From: Chitinophaga pinensis | GTDB lineage: Bacteria; Bacteroidota; Bacteroidia; B-17B0; Aurantibacillaceae | Length of the DNA stretch: 64,000 bases | Assembly: GCA_945860225.1 (NCBI GenBank) | Contig: CAMAPT010000017.1 | Location: 16,274 to 80,273, forward strand | Direction of reading: 5' to 3' | Shown: piece after piece, positions 25,963 through 34,758 of the stretch | Position numbering within the stretch: position 1 is the first letter of the stretch | Layout: every line of letters starts with the position of its first letter | Notes under the pieces: model-generated | What the model was told of the DNA's origin: nothing | Database searches by the model: none | The model's input: only the letters and a program-made list of their open reading frames with translations | Program-made: the position numbers and the translations under genes

Positions 25963-27130
25963 CTAAAAATTTACCGGTTTCTAAGTGGGTAAACTCAGGC
26001 AGTATTTTAATAAACAAGGTAATAATTTGTTCCTTTGTCCAATTTTTATTTTCTTTTAATCTTGTTACTTCATATTTAAATAATTCAGTTTTTTCATCAG
26101 CATCTGCAAATATATTTTTTAAGACACCAATACTTTCGTATTTGTTATATTCAACATTATCATTAAACGAATAAAATTCTTCAATATGTTTTTCACCAGA
26201 CGTATTACTCTTACTGATAAAAATAGGCCATTTGTTTTCAGTTAAAAGTTTCTCTGTTAAATTTCTTCCCTCCTCTTCTGAATCACAGTAAAATGGCTCG
26301 TATCCATTTTTAATTATAAAATTTTTAGCAATTTCTGAAAATGTAAATAGATGGTTTTCATTATCTATTTTTGGAAAAAAAATATCGTTTTTTTCTCCAA
26401 ATAAACAGGATAATAAACATAACTCACCAGCTTCTTGAGGCGTAATAAAATATCTTTTAATATCGTCGGGTGCGGCTAAAGGTTGTTTTTTTAACATTCT
26501 ATTTTTAAATCCACATAAGAGTGATCCATCAGAAAAAGCTACATTAGCAAATCTAGCAGTTGAAATTGAAATCTGTTCACTGTATTTAACTAAAAACATT
26601 TCCATAATACGCTTTGATGCCCCCATCATATTCACTGGGTTTGTTGCCTTATCTGTTGAAACGCAAAAGTATTTCTTTACACCATTTTGAATAGATTGTT
26701 TTATTGTTTTTTCTGTGTTTAGAATATTTACATTAATCATTCGCATCAAAGTGAATGGGTCTTTCTCACTACGCACATGTTTTATAGCTGATAAATTAAA
26801 GACGAAATCATAATCTCCATCTGTTTCTATGAAATAATCATATTCAATTGAATCAATATCTATTGCAAATGTTTGGAAATCGCCATCTATGTATCCTATA
26901 GAACTTCTTAAATCTCTAACTAATTCAACAAGGTTGTTTTCACTTAAATCAACAACATGCAGTTTTTTTGGATTTCTTTTAAAAAGTTCCTTAGTTACAG
27001 ATTGACCTATTGAACCAGCTCCACCTATTACAAGAAATTTACTTTTTGAAATAATTTCTTTTAATTCCATTTCATGGTTTAAAATGTCTTTGTTTAAAAG
27101 ACTTAATCTATCTTCAATAAAATAAGGCAT
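25949..27130 (-). CDS. FlaA1/CapD-type nucleotide-sugar 4,6-dehydratase
   Basis: The 393-residue extended SDR has GGAGSIGQSVTKELFKRNPK at 36-55, VVDLSENNLVELVRDLRSS, and the FlaA1-like active-site region CVSTDKATNPVNMMGASKR where Met replaces the usual catalytic tyrosine (MGASK). It lacks the membrane domain of PglF/CapD long forms. It would remove water from a GlcNAc nucleotide to give the 4-keto-6-deoxy sugar, the first committed step before LegC. It is the first gene of the long polysaccharide train below wzt; 104 bases separate it from wzt and contain no obvious terminator. Whether it uses UDP- or GDP-sugar is open. Confidence 0.85.
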   Translation of the reverse strand: MPYFIEDRLSLLNKDILNHEMELKEIISKSKFLVIGGAGSIGQSVTKELFKRNPKKLHVVDLSENNLVELVRDLRSSIGYIDGDFQTFAIDIDSIEYDYFIETDGDYDFVFNLSAIKHVRSEKDPFTLMRMINVNILNTEKTIKQSIQNGVKKYFCVSTDKATNPVNMMGASKRIMEMFLVKYSEQISISTARFANVAFSDGSLLCGFKNRMLKKQPLAAPDDIKRYFITPQEAGELCLLSCLFGEKNDIFFPKIDNENHLFTFSEIAKNFIIKNGYEPFYCDSEEEGRNLTEKLLTENKWPIFISKSNTSGEKHIEEFYSFNDNVEYNKYESIGVLKNIFADADEKTELFKYEVTRLKENKNWTKEQIITLFIKILPEFTHLETGKFLDAKM

Positions 27131-27234
27131 AACAGATATTTTAAATTAAACTTCTTGATGAAATTTATAATTTTAGTGTATTAAGATTTATATTATACGA
27201 ATTTATAGTAATTGTTGGTTTAATTAAATTTAAC

Positions 27235-28452
27235 TTATTCATTAACCAAAGTACTTTTTAATTTAATCATCGCACCAGAATTAATTGGATCAAAGCCTAG
27301 CTCTTCGAAAGTTTTATCTGAAAATATTTGAAGATAAAAAACATCATCTAGCAAATCGTAACTATATCCAACTTCATCAAATAAATTAATGTAAGTGAAA
27401 AATGTTCCCGTGCACAAAGTTTTTGATGGTATCTGGAATTTAAAACTTACATTATTTTTTCCATCAAAATCAATTTTATATTTATCCGATATTGTAATAA
27501 TTTCATTATTATGTTCAGATTTAATAGCAAAATAAAAATAAACATGTTCTAAGGAGTCATTTATTTTTTTAATATTGAAAGAAAGTTCTATAGGTTCTTC
27601 AAAATTATATTTTTTATCAAAACCATAAATACTATCAAATAAAGCATCACCATTTCCGCGGCGAAATTTGTAATCCTTGTTAATCTTAATTTGATTAAAG
27701 TCAAATTTATTTAAATTAAGCATGTAAGAATTAATAATTGAATTTGGATCCCCATCATCAATTATTTTACCACTTCCTAAATGAATGACCCTATTACATA
27801 GTGTTTTTATTGTTCCTAAATTATGGCTCACAAATAATACCGTCCTCCCTTGGTTATTACTCACTTCCTGCATCTTTCCCAAGCATTTTTTTTGAAACTC
27901 TGCATCACCTACGGCCAGCACTTCATCAATAATTAAAATTTCGTTTTCTAAAAAGGCGGCTACGGCAAAGGCCAAACGCAACTGCATGCCGCTGCTGTAA
28001 TGCTTAAGGGGGGTATCAATAAATTTTTCTACTCCGGCAAAATCTACAATCGCATCAAAGTTTTTTAAAATTTCGTGTCGGCGCATCCCCAAAATAGAGC
28101 CATTTAAAAATACGTTTTCGCGCCCTGTCAACTCCGGATGAAAGCCCGTGCCAACTTCTAGTAAACTGGCTATGCGCCCTCGGGTAATAATTTTGCCACT
28201 GCTAGGCGGGGTAATGCTTGAGAGTATTTTTAACAACGTAGATTTACCTGCTCCGTTGCGGCCAATTATACCGATGCTTTCGCCTGGGTTTACTGTAAAA
28301 CTAACATCTTTTAAGGCATAAAACTCTTCGGAGGTAGTTGTTTTTTTCTTAAACACAGAAGTCAACGAATCGCGCAAGCTTAAATACGGCTGGTTTTCGT
28401 GCTGTATCCTAAATTTTTTGGAGATGTTTTGTATTTCGAGGATGGGTTTCAA
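27235..28452 (-). CDS. wzt: ABC transporter ATP-binding protein with C-terminal polysaccharide-binding domain (Wzt)
   Basis: The 405-residue protein has a Walker A GRNGAGKST (64-72), the signature HYSSGMQLRLAFAVAAF, Walker B ILIIDEVLAVGD and the H-loop LFVSHN. Residues from about 250 to the end form an added beta-rich domain like the Wzt C-terminal domain, which recognises the non-reducing end of the finished O-antigen. It energises export of the glycan through Wzm. The start codon is TTG at 28452; an in-frame stop lies three codons upstream and no ATG is nearby, while the ABC fold begins at once. Its partner permease lies 1.45 kb away beyond toxin-antitoxin-like genes. Confidence 0.92.
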   Translation of the reverse strand: MKPILEIQNISKKFRIQHENQPYLSLRDSLTSVFKKKTTTSEEFYALKDVSFTVNPGESIGIIGRNGAGKSTLLKILSSITPPSSGKIITRGRIASLLEVGTGFHPELTGRENVFLNGSILGMRRHEILKNFDAIVDFAGVEKFIDTPLKHYSSGMQLRLAFAVAAFLENEILIIDEVLAVGDAEFQKKCLGKMQEVSNNQGRTVLFVSHNLGTIKTLCNRVIHLGSGKIIDDGDPNSIINSYMLNLNKFDFNQIKINKDYKFRRGNGDALFDSIYGFDKKYNFEEPIELSFNIKKINDSLEHVYFYFAIKSEHNNEIITISDKYKIDFDGKNNVSFKFQIPSKTLCTGTFFTYINLFDEVGYSYDLLDDVFYLQIFSDKTFEELGFDPINSGAMIKLKSTLVNE

Positions 28453-28537
28453 TGCTGGTTATGAATTATTAGTTATGAGATTTGAGTTATAGGGTATAAA
28501 GTTAGTTGGTTGGTTTTGAAAGTTTTAGTTTTTAAAA

Positions 28538-28936
28538 TTATTTTGTCCAATCTTCCAATTTAATATTTTTAATTCTTTCAAAATGTGATGTGTTGTTTGT
28601 TACCATAATTAATTTATAACAAACTGCAGTTGCTCCAATTAATAAATCAAAGTCGTCAACAGTTTTGCCTGCTTTTTTTAGTCTTGCTTTCTCTTTGGCA
28701 TAAATATCCAAAGATTCGTAGATAGGTAAAATTTGAATCGCACTTAAAAATTTTTCAAGGACTTTTTGATTCTTATCTTTGTTCTGGCTATTTTCAACAC
28801 CATATTTAAGTTCAGCTAGTGATATTTCGGAGATAAAACAATTTTCCACTCCAACATTTTCGAATTTTTGGTTTAATTCAAAAAGCCCCTTCATATAAAA
28901 AATACAGATATTTGTATCGAGAATATATTTTTTCAC
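28538..28936 (-). CDS. vapC: PIN-domain ribonuclease toxin (VapC-like)
   Basis: The 132-residue protein is a compact PIN domain: YILDTNICIFYMKG with the first acidic residue D7, SEISLAELKYGV with the conserved Glu, DFDLLIGATA with the third acidic site, and VTNNTSHFERI near the end. This is the standard VapC pattern for an RNase that cleaves RNA such as tRNA in the cytoplasm. The start is GTG at 28936. A small gene 78 bases upstream could encode its antitoxin. The pair lies between wzt and wzm and is read in the same direction. Confidence 0.87.
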   Translation of the reverse strand: MKKYILDTNICIFYMKGLFELNQKFENVGVENCFISEISLAELKYGVENSQNKDKNQKVLEKFLSAIQILPIYESLDIYAKEKARLKKAGKTVDDFDLLIGATAVCYKLIMVTNNTSHFERIKNIKLEDWTK

Positions 28937-29013
28937 ACTCAGTTATTAATTATTGGCAGTTGTAATTTAGTTTCGCACTTTATTTTAAAATGATATTTGG
29001 TAAATACGGTTAA

Positions 29014-29259
29014 TTATAAATTTGAAATTCTCCTATTAAAACGTCTGCTTTCGCGTATTGAGTTTGCAAGCTTTTCACCACTTTCATTGCTATCCCATGC
29101 ACCAAAAGCGTCACCAAAAGAATTGGTTTTTTTATCAAAACCATTTTTAAGTGATTGCGAAAGTTTAGCAATCAGATCAAGTTTTGCGGTAGCATTAAGA
29201 TTCTTTAATAAATTTATGTAACTATCTATTAATTTACTATTTAAGTCTATTGCTTTCAT
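29014..29259 (-). CDS. Small protein, probable antitoxin partner of the PIN toxin
   Basis: The 81-residue protein begins MKAIDLNSKLIDSYINLLKN, continues with a helix-rich LDLIAKLSQSLK, then an FGAWDSNESGEKLANSIRES segment and a basic end RRFNRRISNL. I recognise the combination of a short helical N-terminus and a W-D/E-rich toxin-neutralising tail as common in VapB-type antitoxins of Bacteroidota, although I cannot name a family. It sits just upstream of vapC on the same strand, the usual antitoxin-toxin order. It starts with ATG at 29259. The 78-base gap to vapC is longer than usual. Confidence 0.6.
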   Translation of the reverse strand: MKAIDLNSKLIDSYINLLKNLNATAKLDLIAKLSQSLKNGFDKKTNSFGDAFGAWDSNESGEKLANSIRESRRFNRRISNL

Positions 29260-29436
29260 TTTTTATCACTTTGTTTTTTTATTAAAGTACGTTTTTATTA
29301 ATCATCAAATATTGTATTTTTTGCTTGAAAGCGCCTTATTCTTATCCTTAAAGTTAAGCCATTAATTTTTAAAAGGCAAGAGTTATTTTGGGCGTTAAAT
29401 AGGATAATTTACTATTTGCAGATCTACGATTTATTA

Positions 29437-29727
29437 TTACATTTCAATTGAAATTTTAACTTTGCCTCCAAGTCCTTTTTCTACAATGTCAAACAATGTT
29501 TTTAAAGTTAAATTGCTTCCATTGTTTTCTATTCGCGATATAAAAGTCGTTTTTTTGTCAAGAAGGTCTGCAAGCTGGTCTTGAGTTAGGTGTTTGTCTT
29601 CACGTGCTTTGCGCAATAACAAACCAATTTTAAAACTTTCAAACTCTCTGTCAAGTTCATCACGTCTGGCAGTACCTTTTTTTCCGTATACAGTGTCTTT
29701 TATTTTTTTCCAGTTTTTAGTTTCCAT
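29437..29727 (-). CDS. XRE-family helix-turn-helix regulator (HigA-like)
   Basis: I place the start at the ATG 29727, giving 96 residues; a longer frame to 29796 adds 23 residues that look like translated leader. The protein has LLLRKAREDKHLTQDQLADL followed by KKTTFISRIENNGSNLTLKTL, a clear XRE-type HTH, and a C-terminal strand GGKVKISIEM typical of HigA-like antitoxins. No HigB-like RelE-fold toxin is present next to it: wzm begins to its right and the VapB-like gene to its left. It may be an orphan antitoxin or a regulator of nearby genes. Confidence 0.82.
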   Translation of the reverse strand: METKNWKKIKDTVYGKKGTARRDELDREFESFKIGLLLRKAREDKHLTQDQLADLLDKKTTFISRIENNGSNLTLKTLFDIVEKGLGGKVKISIEM

Positions 29728-29904
29728 CTTATTTGTTTTTTGGATTTTTTCCCGCTTGCCTATAACATTTAGATAAAAGCAATAACACAAATTCATCTAA
29801 CTAATTATCGATAAGTATGCAATATTTTTTGCAGATTTTATTATTCATAAATTATCATTCAAAAAATCTTAATTCTAAAATCTTAAATCTTATTTATCCA
29901 GTAA

Positions 29905-30723
29905 CTAAGCCAAATCAGCAAAATAAGCTTCAGTTTTTCTGAAATAATAAATTCCGATGATAAAGAAAAAAGAAGCGGAACATATACTAACTGTTAAGAG
30001 CTTTACATCAATGGCCTTATCAATGATACCACTTCTAAATAATTCAATAGCCCCATACATGGGGTTAATAGCCATCACATACTTCATCCACAAAGCAGGT
30101 AGTATAGAAACTGGATAAATAACAGGGGTCATAAACAGTAATACCTGTATCATAAAAGGAATAACGTATTGAAAGTCGCGGTATTTAATATTTAAAGCGG
30201 CTAATAAAGTACCTACACCAAAAGACGTAAATGTAGCAATGATTAAACCCAAAGGCATAAATAGGAAAAGTTTTAAAGGTTGAATGGGGGTTTGGAACCA
30301 AATTAACATGCCTATAAAAACAATCAATGCCATTAAAAAATCGAATAAAGAGACCAAAATAGATGAAATGGGAATAATTAAACGAGGAAAATAGATTTTC
30401 TTGATAATATTAGCATTAGTCACCATGCTATTGGCAGCACTGCTTAATCCTGAGGAAAATACATTCCAAAGTAACAAACCGGAATATACAAAAATAGGAT
30501 AAGGAATTTCATCAGAAGGTACTTTAAGTGCTTTTCCGAAAAATAAAGTAAAAATAACCATCATAAATAAAGGTTGTAAAATAGCCCAAGCAAAGCCTAA
30601 AGTAGCTTGCTTGTACTTTACTTTAATATCGCGCCAAGTGAAGAAAAAAAACAATTCACGATATTGCCATAACTCGTTTAATCCTAAACTTAGTTTTTCT
30701 TTGGGACCAATTATTTTTTCCAT
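29905..30723 (-). CDS. wzm: ABC-2 type polysaccharide export permease (Wzm)
   Basis: The 272-residue protein has the conserved start WRDIKVKYKQATLGFAWAIL (residues 30-49), PLFMMVIFTLFFG, and about six membrane segments, with FPRLIIPISSILVSLFDFLM and YVIPFMIQVLLFMTPVIYP. This is the ABC-2/Wzm/KpsM family that moves lipid-linked polysaccharide across the inner membrane with Wzt. It is the first gene of the glycan locus on this strand, and the 257 bases upstream are free of genes. The toxin-antitoxin-like genes between it and wzt break the usual wzm-wzt adjacency. ATG start at 30723. Confidence 0.92.
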   Translation of the reverse strand: MEKIIGPKEKLSLGLNELWQYRELFFFFTWRDIKVKYKQATLGFAWAILQPLFMMVIFTLFFGKALKVPSDEIPYPIFVYSGLLLWNVFSSGLSSAANSMVTNANIIKKIYFPRLIIPISSILVSLFDFLMALIVFIGMLIWFQTPIQPLKLFLFMPLGLIIATFTSFGVGTLLAALNIKYRDFQYVIPFMIQVLLFMTPVIYPVSILPALWMKYVMAINPMYGAIELFRSGIIDKAIDVKLLTVSICSASFFFIIGIYYFRKTEAYFADLA

Positions 30724-30968
30724 TTTGTTTTACTATTAAATTTTTATTCAAGGGCAAGCCCGCTCAGTCACAAAAACCTGTAACCTAAAACGCAGTAAGC
30801 TTCAAAAAACATTGAGCATTGATACAATGATACGGATTTTATTGCATTAATAAAAGTTGGAAAACAACCCATAAAATTTGTTTTGCCGCGATTTTTCATT
30901 TACTCTCTATTTTATAAAAAGATTAACAATTAATAAGTTGTAGCATTCCCAAATCATCCTCAATTGCT

Positions 30969-30976
30969 TAACTTTG
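30969..30976 (+). promoter_or_regulatory. Possible Bacteroidota -7 promoter element (TAnnTTTG)
   Basis: The sequence TAACTTTG, which fits the Bacteroidota -7 consensus TAnnTTTG, lies 4 bases before the ATG at 30981. Transcription would then start at or almost at the start codon, giving a leaderless or very short-leader mRNA. I do not find a TTTG -33 element at the expected 17-23 base spacing, so the call is weak. The rest of the 257-base divergent region 30724-30980 shows no other clear signal. Confidence 0.35.
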
Positions 30977-30980
30977 TTTT

Positions 30981-32660
30981 ATGAAGAAGAACATTCCAAT
31001 TGGTTATCATGATTTTGAGGAGGTAATACATCGCGGATTATATTACATAGATAAAACAGATTTGATTAAAGAAATTTACTCAATTGATAAAAAAGTATTC
31101 CTTTTTCCAAGACCGCGCCGTTTTGGCAAGACGCTAAACATGATGATGCTAAGAAGGTATTTTGAGTTTTCGAAACCTAACAAGGCACATTTATTTGATG
31201 GCTTAAACATTAGCAAGTGGGAACACTTTAACACCTATCAAGGAAAATATCCAGTTATTTGGTTGTCATTCAAGGACGTGAAACAAACCAATTGGAAAGA
31301 TTCTTTTGAAAAAATAACGACTGAACTGGTTAATGAATATGAACGCCATACTTATTTATTAAAATCTGATAAATTAAGCGAAAATCAACGTCAATATTTT
31401 CAAAATATACTTAACCGAACAGCTAGTGTTCCAGAATTACAAGACAGTATTTTAAAACTTTCTGAATTTTTGTTTCTCCACCACGGTGTTAAACCAATTA
31501 TATTGATTGACGAATACGATACCCCAATTAACAATTCGTACAGCCAACAATTTTATGATGACTGTGTGAACTTTTTGCGTTTACTATATTCTAACTGTTT
31601 AAAAGACAATAACTTTATAGAACGTGCGGTGTTGACAGGCATTTACCGAGTAGCCAAAGAAAGTATTTTTTCGGGTTTAAATAACTTAAAAGTTTCCACT
31701 TTATTGGATGAAGATTTTTGTGATCAATTTGGGTTTACTCCTGAAGAGGTGCATCAAATTCTGTTGGATTTTAATTCTTTAGACAAAGAAGAGGATGTAA
31801 CAAAATGGTATAATGGGTATTTATTCGGTAGCCAACAAGTCATTTATAACCCTTGGTCTATTTTAAATTATGTCGACAATCCACAAAGAGAACTCAAACC
31901 GTATTGGGTAAATACAAGCAGTAATGATATTATCAAGAACCTCATTGTTAATGGTTCGGCTGATGTGAAGTTGGAAATTGAAACCTTGCTACAAGGCGGC
32001 ACTTTAAAAAAATCCATTACCGAAGATGTCGTATTTGGGAATATTCAACAATCACCGGATGCTTTATGGAATTTCTTCTTGTTTTCAGGTTATTTGAAAG
32101 TGATTGAAAAACAAACGATTCACAACAAACAATATGGTTTATTTACCATACCGAATATTGAAATAAAAACGATCTTTGAGGATTCCATTCTTTTTTGGTT
32201 TGTTCAATCCGATACCTACGACCGGTTTAATACAGTTTTAAACAACCTCAAAAAAGGTTTTTTACAAGATTTTGAAGATTATTTTGAAGAATTTATTACC
32301 CGTGTTTGCAGTTATTACGACTTTGCAGATCATGAACCAGAAAGGGTTTACCATGCCTTAATCTTAGGAATGATGGTTCAATTGCAAAGTGATTATAAAA
32401 TTACTTCTAATAGAGAAAGTGGATTTGGTAGATATGATATCATGCTTCATCCTTTAAAATCAGATTTACCGGCTTATATTTTTGAATTTAAAAAATTTAA
32501 TGCTAAAAGAGAAAATTCAATTGATGAAACTCTTAAGAAAGCGATGGAGCAAATGAAAGCGAAAAATTACGCCACTACTTTGCAACAAGAAGGTTTCACC
32601 AACATTCACCATATTGCGATTGCTTTTAAAGGCAAGGAAGTGAAAATAAGGTATGAATAG
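30981..32660 (+). CDS. AAA-ATPase-like protein with C-terminal PD-(D/E)XK nuclease-like domain
   Basis: The 559-residue protein opens with KNIPIGYHDFEEVIHRGLYY and YIDKTDLIKEI, then PRPRRFGKTLNMMMLRRYF with a P-loop variant RRFGKT at 46-51, and PIILIDEYDTPINNSY as Walker B region. This is the AAA-ATPase_like family; its usual C-terminal PD-(D/E)XK partner is seen in GFGRYDIMLHP and YIFEFKKF near residues 481-507. Such proteins are abundant in Bacteroidota and their function is unknown. It is the only plus-strand gene between 981 and the right edge, is monocistronic and converges with the TPR genes. It may be mobile or defensive, but there is no direct evidence. Confidence 0.85.
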   Translation: MKKNIPIGYHDFEEVIHRGLYYIDKTDLIKEIYSIDKKVFLFPRPRRFGKTLNMMMLRRYFEFSKPNKAHLFDGLNISKWEHFNTYQGKYPVIWLSFKDVKQTNWKDSFEKITTELVNEYERHTYLLKSDKLSENQRQYFQNILNRTASVPELQDSILKLSEFLFLHHGVKPIILIDEYDTPINNSYSQQFYDDCVNFLRLLYSNCLKDNNFIERAVLTGIYRVAKESIFSGLNNLKVSTLLDEDFCDQFGFTPEEVHQILLDFNSLDKEEDVTKWYNGYLFGSQQVIYNPWSILNYVDNPQRELKPYWVNTSSNDIIKNLIVNGSADVKLEIETLLQGGTLKKSITEDVVFGNIQQSPDALWNFFLFSGYLKVIEKQTIHNKQYGLFTIPNIEIKTIFEDSILFWFVQSDTYDRFNTVLNNLKKGFLQDFEDYFEEFITRVCSYYDFADHEPERVYHALILGMMVQLQSDYKITSNRESGFGRYDIMLHPLKSDLPAYIFEFKKFNAKRENSIDETLKKAMEQMKAKNYATTLQQEGFTNIHHIAIAFKGKEVKIRYE

Positions 32661-32663
32661 ATA

Positions 32664-32716
32664 TAAGTTAAAAGTTAAAAGACAAAAGTTAAAAGTTAAC
32701 AAAGTTAAAGTTAAAG
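32664..32716. repeat. Short direct repeats between convergent genes
   Basis: The 59 bases between two convergent stop codons are made largely of imperfect copies of AAAGTTAAAAGTTAA and its shorter forms. It may be slipped-strand or decayed repeat sequence of a kind common in Bacteroidota intergenic DNA. I see no hairpin of terminator quality here. Confidence 0.5.
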
Positions 32717-32719
32717 GCT

Positions 32720-34750
32720 TTAATCTTGGCTTTTGAGTTTATCGAGGGCTGATTTAAATTCTGGTTTAGCCTCAATAAGCATAGCCTTATGAAGTAGTTC
32801 GATAGCTTGTAATGTATCTCCTTGCTGTTTTAATACCACAGATTTATTATAATACGCATCAGCATTTCTAGGATTAGTTTGTAAAGCTTTATCAAAACAT
32901 ATCAAGGCGGAATCTTTTTGATCTAGTTTATAATGTTTTAATCCGTCAAAAATATATTCTCGAGATATGGATTCAATAATACTGTTTAAAATTTCATCTT
33001 GTATTTCATACGTTAAGCCTGTTCGAGCTATCGTCTCAGAACTATCATACTGTTTAATTAAATAATGATTTAAAGATAAGGTTTGATAAAAAGGAACGTA
33101 ACCTTTATCTAAACGAAAGCCTTTGCGAATTAGAGCATTACTTTTCTCCACTAACTGACGTTGTTCTTTTTTGTTTTTAAGATTCGTTGCTTTTTCATAA
33201 TAGGTATTCGCTACACCACTCAAAAGCCTCACATTATCCGGTGCCTTCGGTAAATCGGCGAACATCAAACTTTGATTAGTTTCAAAATCACGGTTACGGA
33301 CAAAACTCGTTAAGAAAGCACCTATTGCTATTAATAAAATAAAAGCTCGTATTGCAAATAAACGAGACTTTGTAATTGGATGATCAACTGATAGAAATAT
33401 ATTTAAAGGCCAAGCTAATAAAAAGCAAAAACCAAGTGAGGCATGAAATATAGTTCTTTCAGACATTAAAGAGCTTGATTGATTAAATAAATTAGACTCA
33501 GGTAATAACCATACCAATAATAGCATCAATGGAAACGCTATTGGTTTTCTTTTCCATAACAAGTATATTGTTACGGATAAAAATAAAGATAAGACAACTA
33601 AGAACATCAAGGTTTCAACATAAGCAAAGTCATGAAAAGCCATCGAATGGAATGAATAATCAGAAATTAATGGAAATGGTAGAAACATTAATTTGATATA
33701 ATTCAATAAAATTACACACTTAGTGGTCCATTGCTGTGCATCTGTTGACATAAAAAATGGATTGGTTATGCTATTCATTTGCTCTGCAACACTTTGCTGA
33801 ATTGACGACACCATAGTCCATCTTTCATACAAATAAACAGACAGCGACACAAGAGCTCCAATTATGAAATAAAACCATGTTTTAACAGTTGCATCCACTG
33901 CATAGACAGGTCTATATAGATAGATAAATAAAGGGAAAATTAAGAAAAGTGTGAGTGCATACTCCTTACTAAATAAAGCCAACAAAAAGCTAATTGAAAA
34001 AGCTACTAAATCTATTTTTCGAGAACTACCAAGATAACGACAAGCGAATATAATAGTAAATAGTAAGAAACTTAATGAAAATAATTGATCGCGACCACTA
34101 ATGGTAGATATTACTTCAGTGTGAATGGGATGAAGGGCAAATAACAAACAAGCTGTAAATACAATATCGGGATTAATTGAAGGGGTATATTTAGAAAAAA
34201 AGACATAAATCAGTCCAACACACAAGGCGAAAATTATAATATTATTAAAATGCCTCAAACCAATACCTCTAGCAAAAAAATCATCCTGGCTAAATATATG
34301 ATCTTGATTGGTATCCTCATCAGGATCCACTTGTCCATTTTGATTCACATCCCAAGCAAATTGAACCGGTACATTTTCGGGTTTAGTTCCTGCAAACTGC
34401 TGTTCAATGGCAAAAGATATTACAGATAAAGGTCTGTAACTACAATCAAATAAATGCTGAGAGGATGAAACGTGTTTATTGAAACTATGGTACGTCTCAT
34501 GCGTCAAAATATCCGGAATACCAGAAAACCCTTTTAAAACAAGATCATTTTCCTGAATTACCATTTGGTCATCATCAGACATTTGATGACCCAAAGTATT
34601 TAAAAAAACCAAAATAGAAGATAAAGTTAAGACCAGAAAAGCCAGGTATTTTTTTTTAAATGGGAATAATACTAAACCACTTGATTCATTTAAAAAATGA
34701 ATAAAACTAGAACGAAGATTTCGAAAATAAGCAATGAGCTTAAAAATCAT
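32720..34750 (-). CDS. TMTC-like polytopic GT-C protein with EF-hand-like insert and C-terminal TPRs
   Basis: The 676-residue protein has a first membrane helix near 35-52, then MSDDDQMVIQEN (57-68) and SYRPLSVISFAIEQQF (104-119), the acidic loop and YRPL block seen in TMTC/PMT-type GT-C glycosyltransferases. Two consecutive 12-residue calcium-loop-like segments follow, at 134-145 (DVNQNGQVDPDE, a perfect EF-hand loop) and 146-157. Some ten membrane helices and TPR repeats from about residue 520 complete it. In the family, lipid-linked sugars are donors for protein O-mannosylation. By position it could glycosylate the neighbouring surface proteins. It is paralogous to the gene 8 bases upstream. 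Confidence 0.7.
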   Translation of the reverse strand: MIFKLIAYFRNLRSSFIHFLNESSGLVLFPFKKKYLAFLVLTLSSILVFLNTLGHQMSDDDQMVIQENDLVLKGFSGIPDILTHETYHSFNKHVSSSQHLFDCSYRPLSVISFAIEQQFAGTKPENVPVQFAWDVNQNGQVDPDEDTNQDHIFSQDDFFARGIGLRHFNNIIIFALCVGLIYVFFSKYTPSINPDIVFTACLLFALHPIHTEVISTISGRDQLFSLSFLLFTIIFACRYLGSSRKIDLVAFSISFLLALFSKEYALTLFLIFPLFIYLYRPVYAVDATVKTWFYFIIGALVSLSVYLYERWTMVSSIQQSVAEQMNSITNPFFMSTDAQQWTTKCVILLNYIKLMFLPFPLISDYSFHSMAFHDFAYVETLMFLVVLSLFLSVTIYLLWKRKPIAFPLMLLLVWLLPESNLFNQSSSLMSERTIFHASLGFCFLLAWPLNIFLSVDHPITKSRLFAIRAFILLIAIGAFLTSFVRNRDFETNQSLMFADLPKAPDNVRLLSGVANTYYEKATNLKNKKEQRQLVEKSNALIRKGFRLDKGYVPFYQTLSLNHYLIKQYDSSETIARTGLTYEIQDEILNSIIESISREYIFDGLKHYKLDQKDSALICFDKALQTNPRNADAYYNKSVVLKQQGDTLQAIELLHKAMLIEAKPEFKSALDKLKSQD

Positions 34751-34758
34751 AAATTTAT

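Noticed and set aside
29728..29796. Longer start for the XRE regulator
   Set aside because: The extra 23 residues are Cys/Tyr/Lys-rich leader without family similarity; the ATG at 29727 gives a normal-length protein.
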